From Gammaproteobacteria bacterium (lineage in GTDB: Bacteria; Pseudomonadota; Gammaproteobacteria; Xanthomonadales; Marinicellaceae): a DNA stretch of 13,565 bases. Below, piece after piece: positions 13,387 through 13,565 of the stretch. Numbering within the stretch: the stretch's first letter is position 1; every line of letters starts with the position of its first letter. A program made the position numbers and the translations under genes. Under the pieces are notes generated by a model, which saw nothing but the letters and a program-made list of their open reading frames with translations, was not told the origin of the DNA and made no database searches. Location: positions 1-13,565 of the forward strand of contig JAUHXW010000045.1 in the NCBI GenBank assembly GCA_030426705.1. The letters run 5' to 3'.

Positions 13387-13565
13387 ATGAGTGAACCAAT
13401 GCACAAACCAATCAGCAAACCCGTACCCCCGTTTAATTTTCAACAGTGGATTGACGATCACCGCGAGCAACTCAAACCACCGGTTTGTAACAAGCAGGTG
13501 TTTGAAGACGATGAATTTATAGTGATGGTGGTAGGCGGGCCCAATGGAAGCAGGGATTACCATTA
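13387..13565 (+). CDS. 3-hydroxyanthranilate 3,4-dioxygenase, 5' part
   Basis: The first 59 codons of a gene cut by the window edge. The encoded FNFQQWIDDHREQLKPPV, CNKQVFEDDEFIVMVVGGPN and SRDYH segments match the start of bacterial 3-hydroxyanthranilate 3,4-dioxygenase (nbaC/HAAO), a cupin-fold Fe(II) enzyme. It opens the ring of 3-hydroxyanthranilate to 2-amino-3-carboxymuconate semialdehyde. His59 in DYH corresponds to the first iron ligand, and Arg56 to the conserved substrate-binding Arg before it. The other two ligands lie beyond the window. The first 14 residues (SEPMHKPISKPVPP) are longer than in most homologues; ATG at codon 5 is an alternative start. GAGAG near 13374 is a usable ribosome binding site. 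It is co-transcribed with the RidA-family gene. Confidence 0.92.
   Translation, partial: MSEPMHKPISKPVPPFNFQQWIDDHREQLKPPVCNKQVFEDDEFIVMVVGGPNGSRDYH

Noticed and set aside
1..13565. Defence, toxin-antitoxin, phage, transposon or CRISPR system
   Set aside because: No nuclease, methylase, integrase, transposase or toxin-like gene and no regularly spaced repeats were found. All larger genes have ordinary metabolic, transport or surface-protein assignments or are lone unknowns.

Overview
The window reads as a chromosomal segment of a moderately AT-rich gammaproteobacterium. Several things suggest the Marinicella/Lysobacterales (Xanthomonadales) neighbourhood: a large secreted FG-GAP/VCBS protein ending in 'SGHG' modules, a DUF885 metallopeptidase-like protein, a single-gene hemE locus, and kynurenine-catabolism genes of the 3-hydroxyanthranilate type. 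This placement is an inference from protein style and codon use, not from a marker gene. There are no rRNA or tRNA genes, no CRISPR array, no transposase and no phage genes.

Layout. Positions 1-643 are essentially gene-free. They hold a degenerate dispersed-repeat-like element (about 112-228) and two separate inverted repeats (341-441 and 453-541). A small periplasmic Spy/CpxP-like protein follows (644-973) and ends in a clear intrinsic terminator. Next is a tightly packed plus-strand operon (1096-4048): MATE efflux pump, 3-methyladenine DNA glycosylase I (tag), a lipoprotein of unknown function and a GNAT acetyltransferase. Its junctions are a 1-nt gap, an 8-nt overlap and a 4-nt ATGA overlap. 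A GTG-started, secreted FG-GAP/VCBS protein of about 987 residues (4097-7060) follows; its C-terminus is a tandem pair of a roughly 120-residue 'G-x-W-F-N..SGHG' module.

The minus-strand run hemE, Rieske ferredoxin-like protein, GtrA-like membrane protein (9035 down to 7271) converges on the FG-GAP gene. It diverges from a secreted TPR plus beta-propeller protein (9218-10612), with a 9-bp inverted repeat in the shared upstream region. A strong bidirectional terminator (10633-10668) separates that gene from the convergent minus-strand pair VOC protein and DUF885 peptidase-like protein (12886 down to 10683), which is translationally coupled through GAGGAATGATGATG. At the right edge a plus-strand operon begins: a RidA-family protein, probably 2-aminomuconate deaminase, then the first 59 codons of 3-hydroxyanthranilate 3,4-dioxygenase. 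This is the start of an aerobic kynurenine/3-hydroxyanthranilate degradation cluster.

Most of the window is ordinary housekeeping and accessory metabolism, and I do not see a convincing new defence or mobile system. The items most worth a second look are the tandem C-terminal module of the FG-GAP protein, the unknown lipoprotein embedded in the tag operon, the structured intergenic region at the left end, and the hemE-Rieske-GtrA arrangement.
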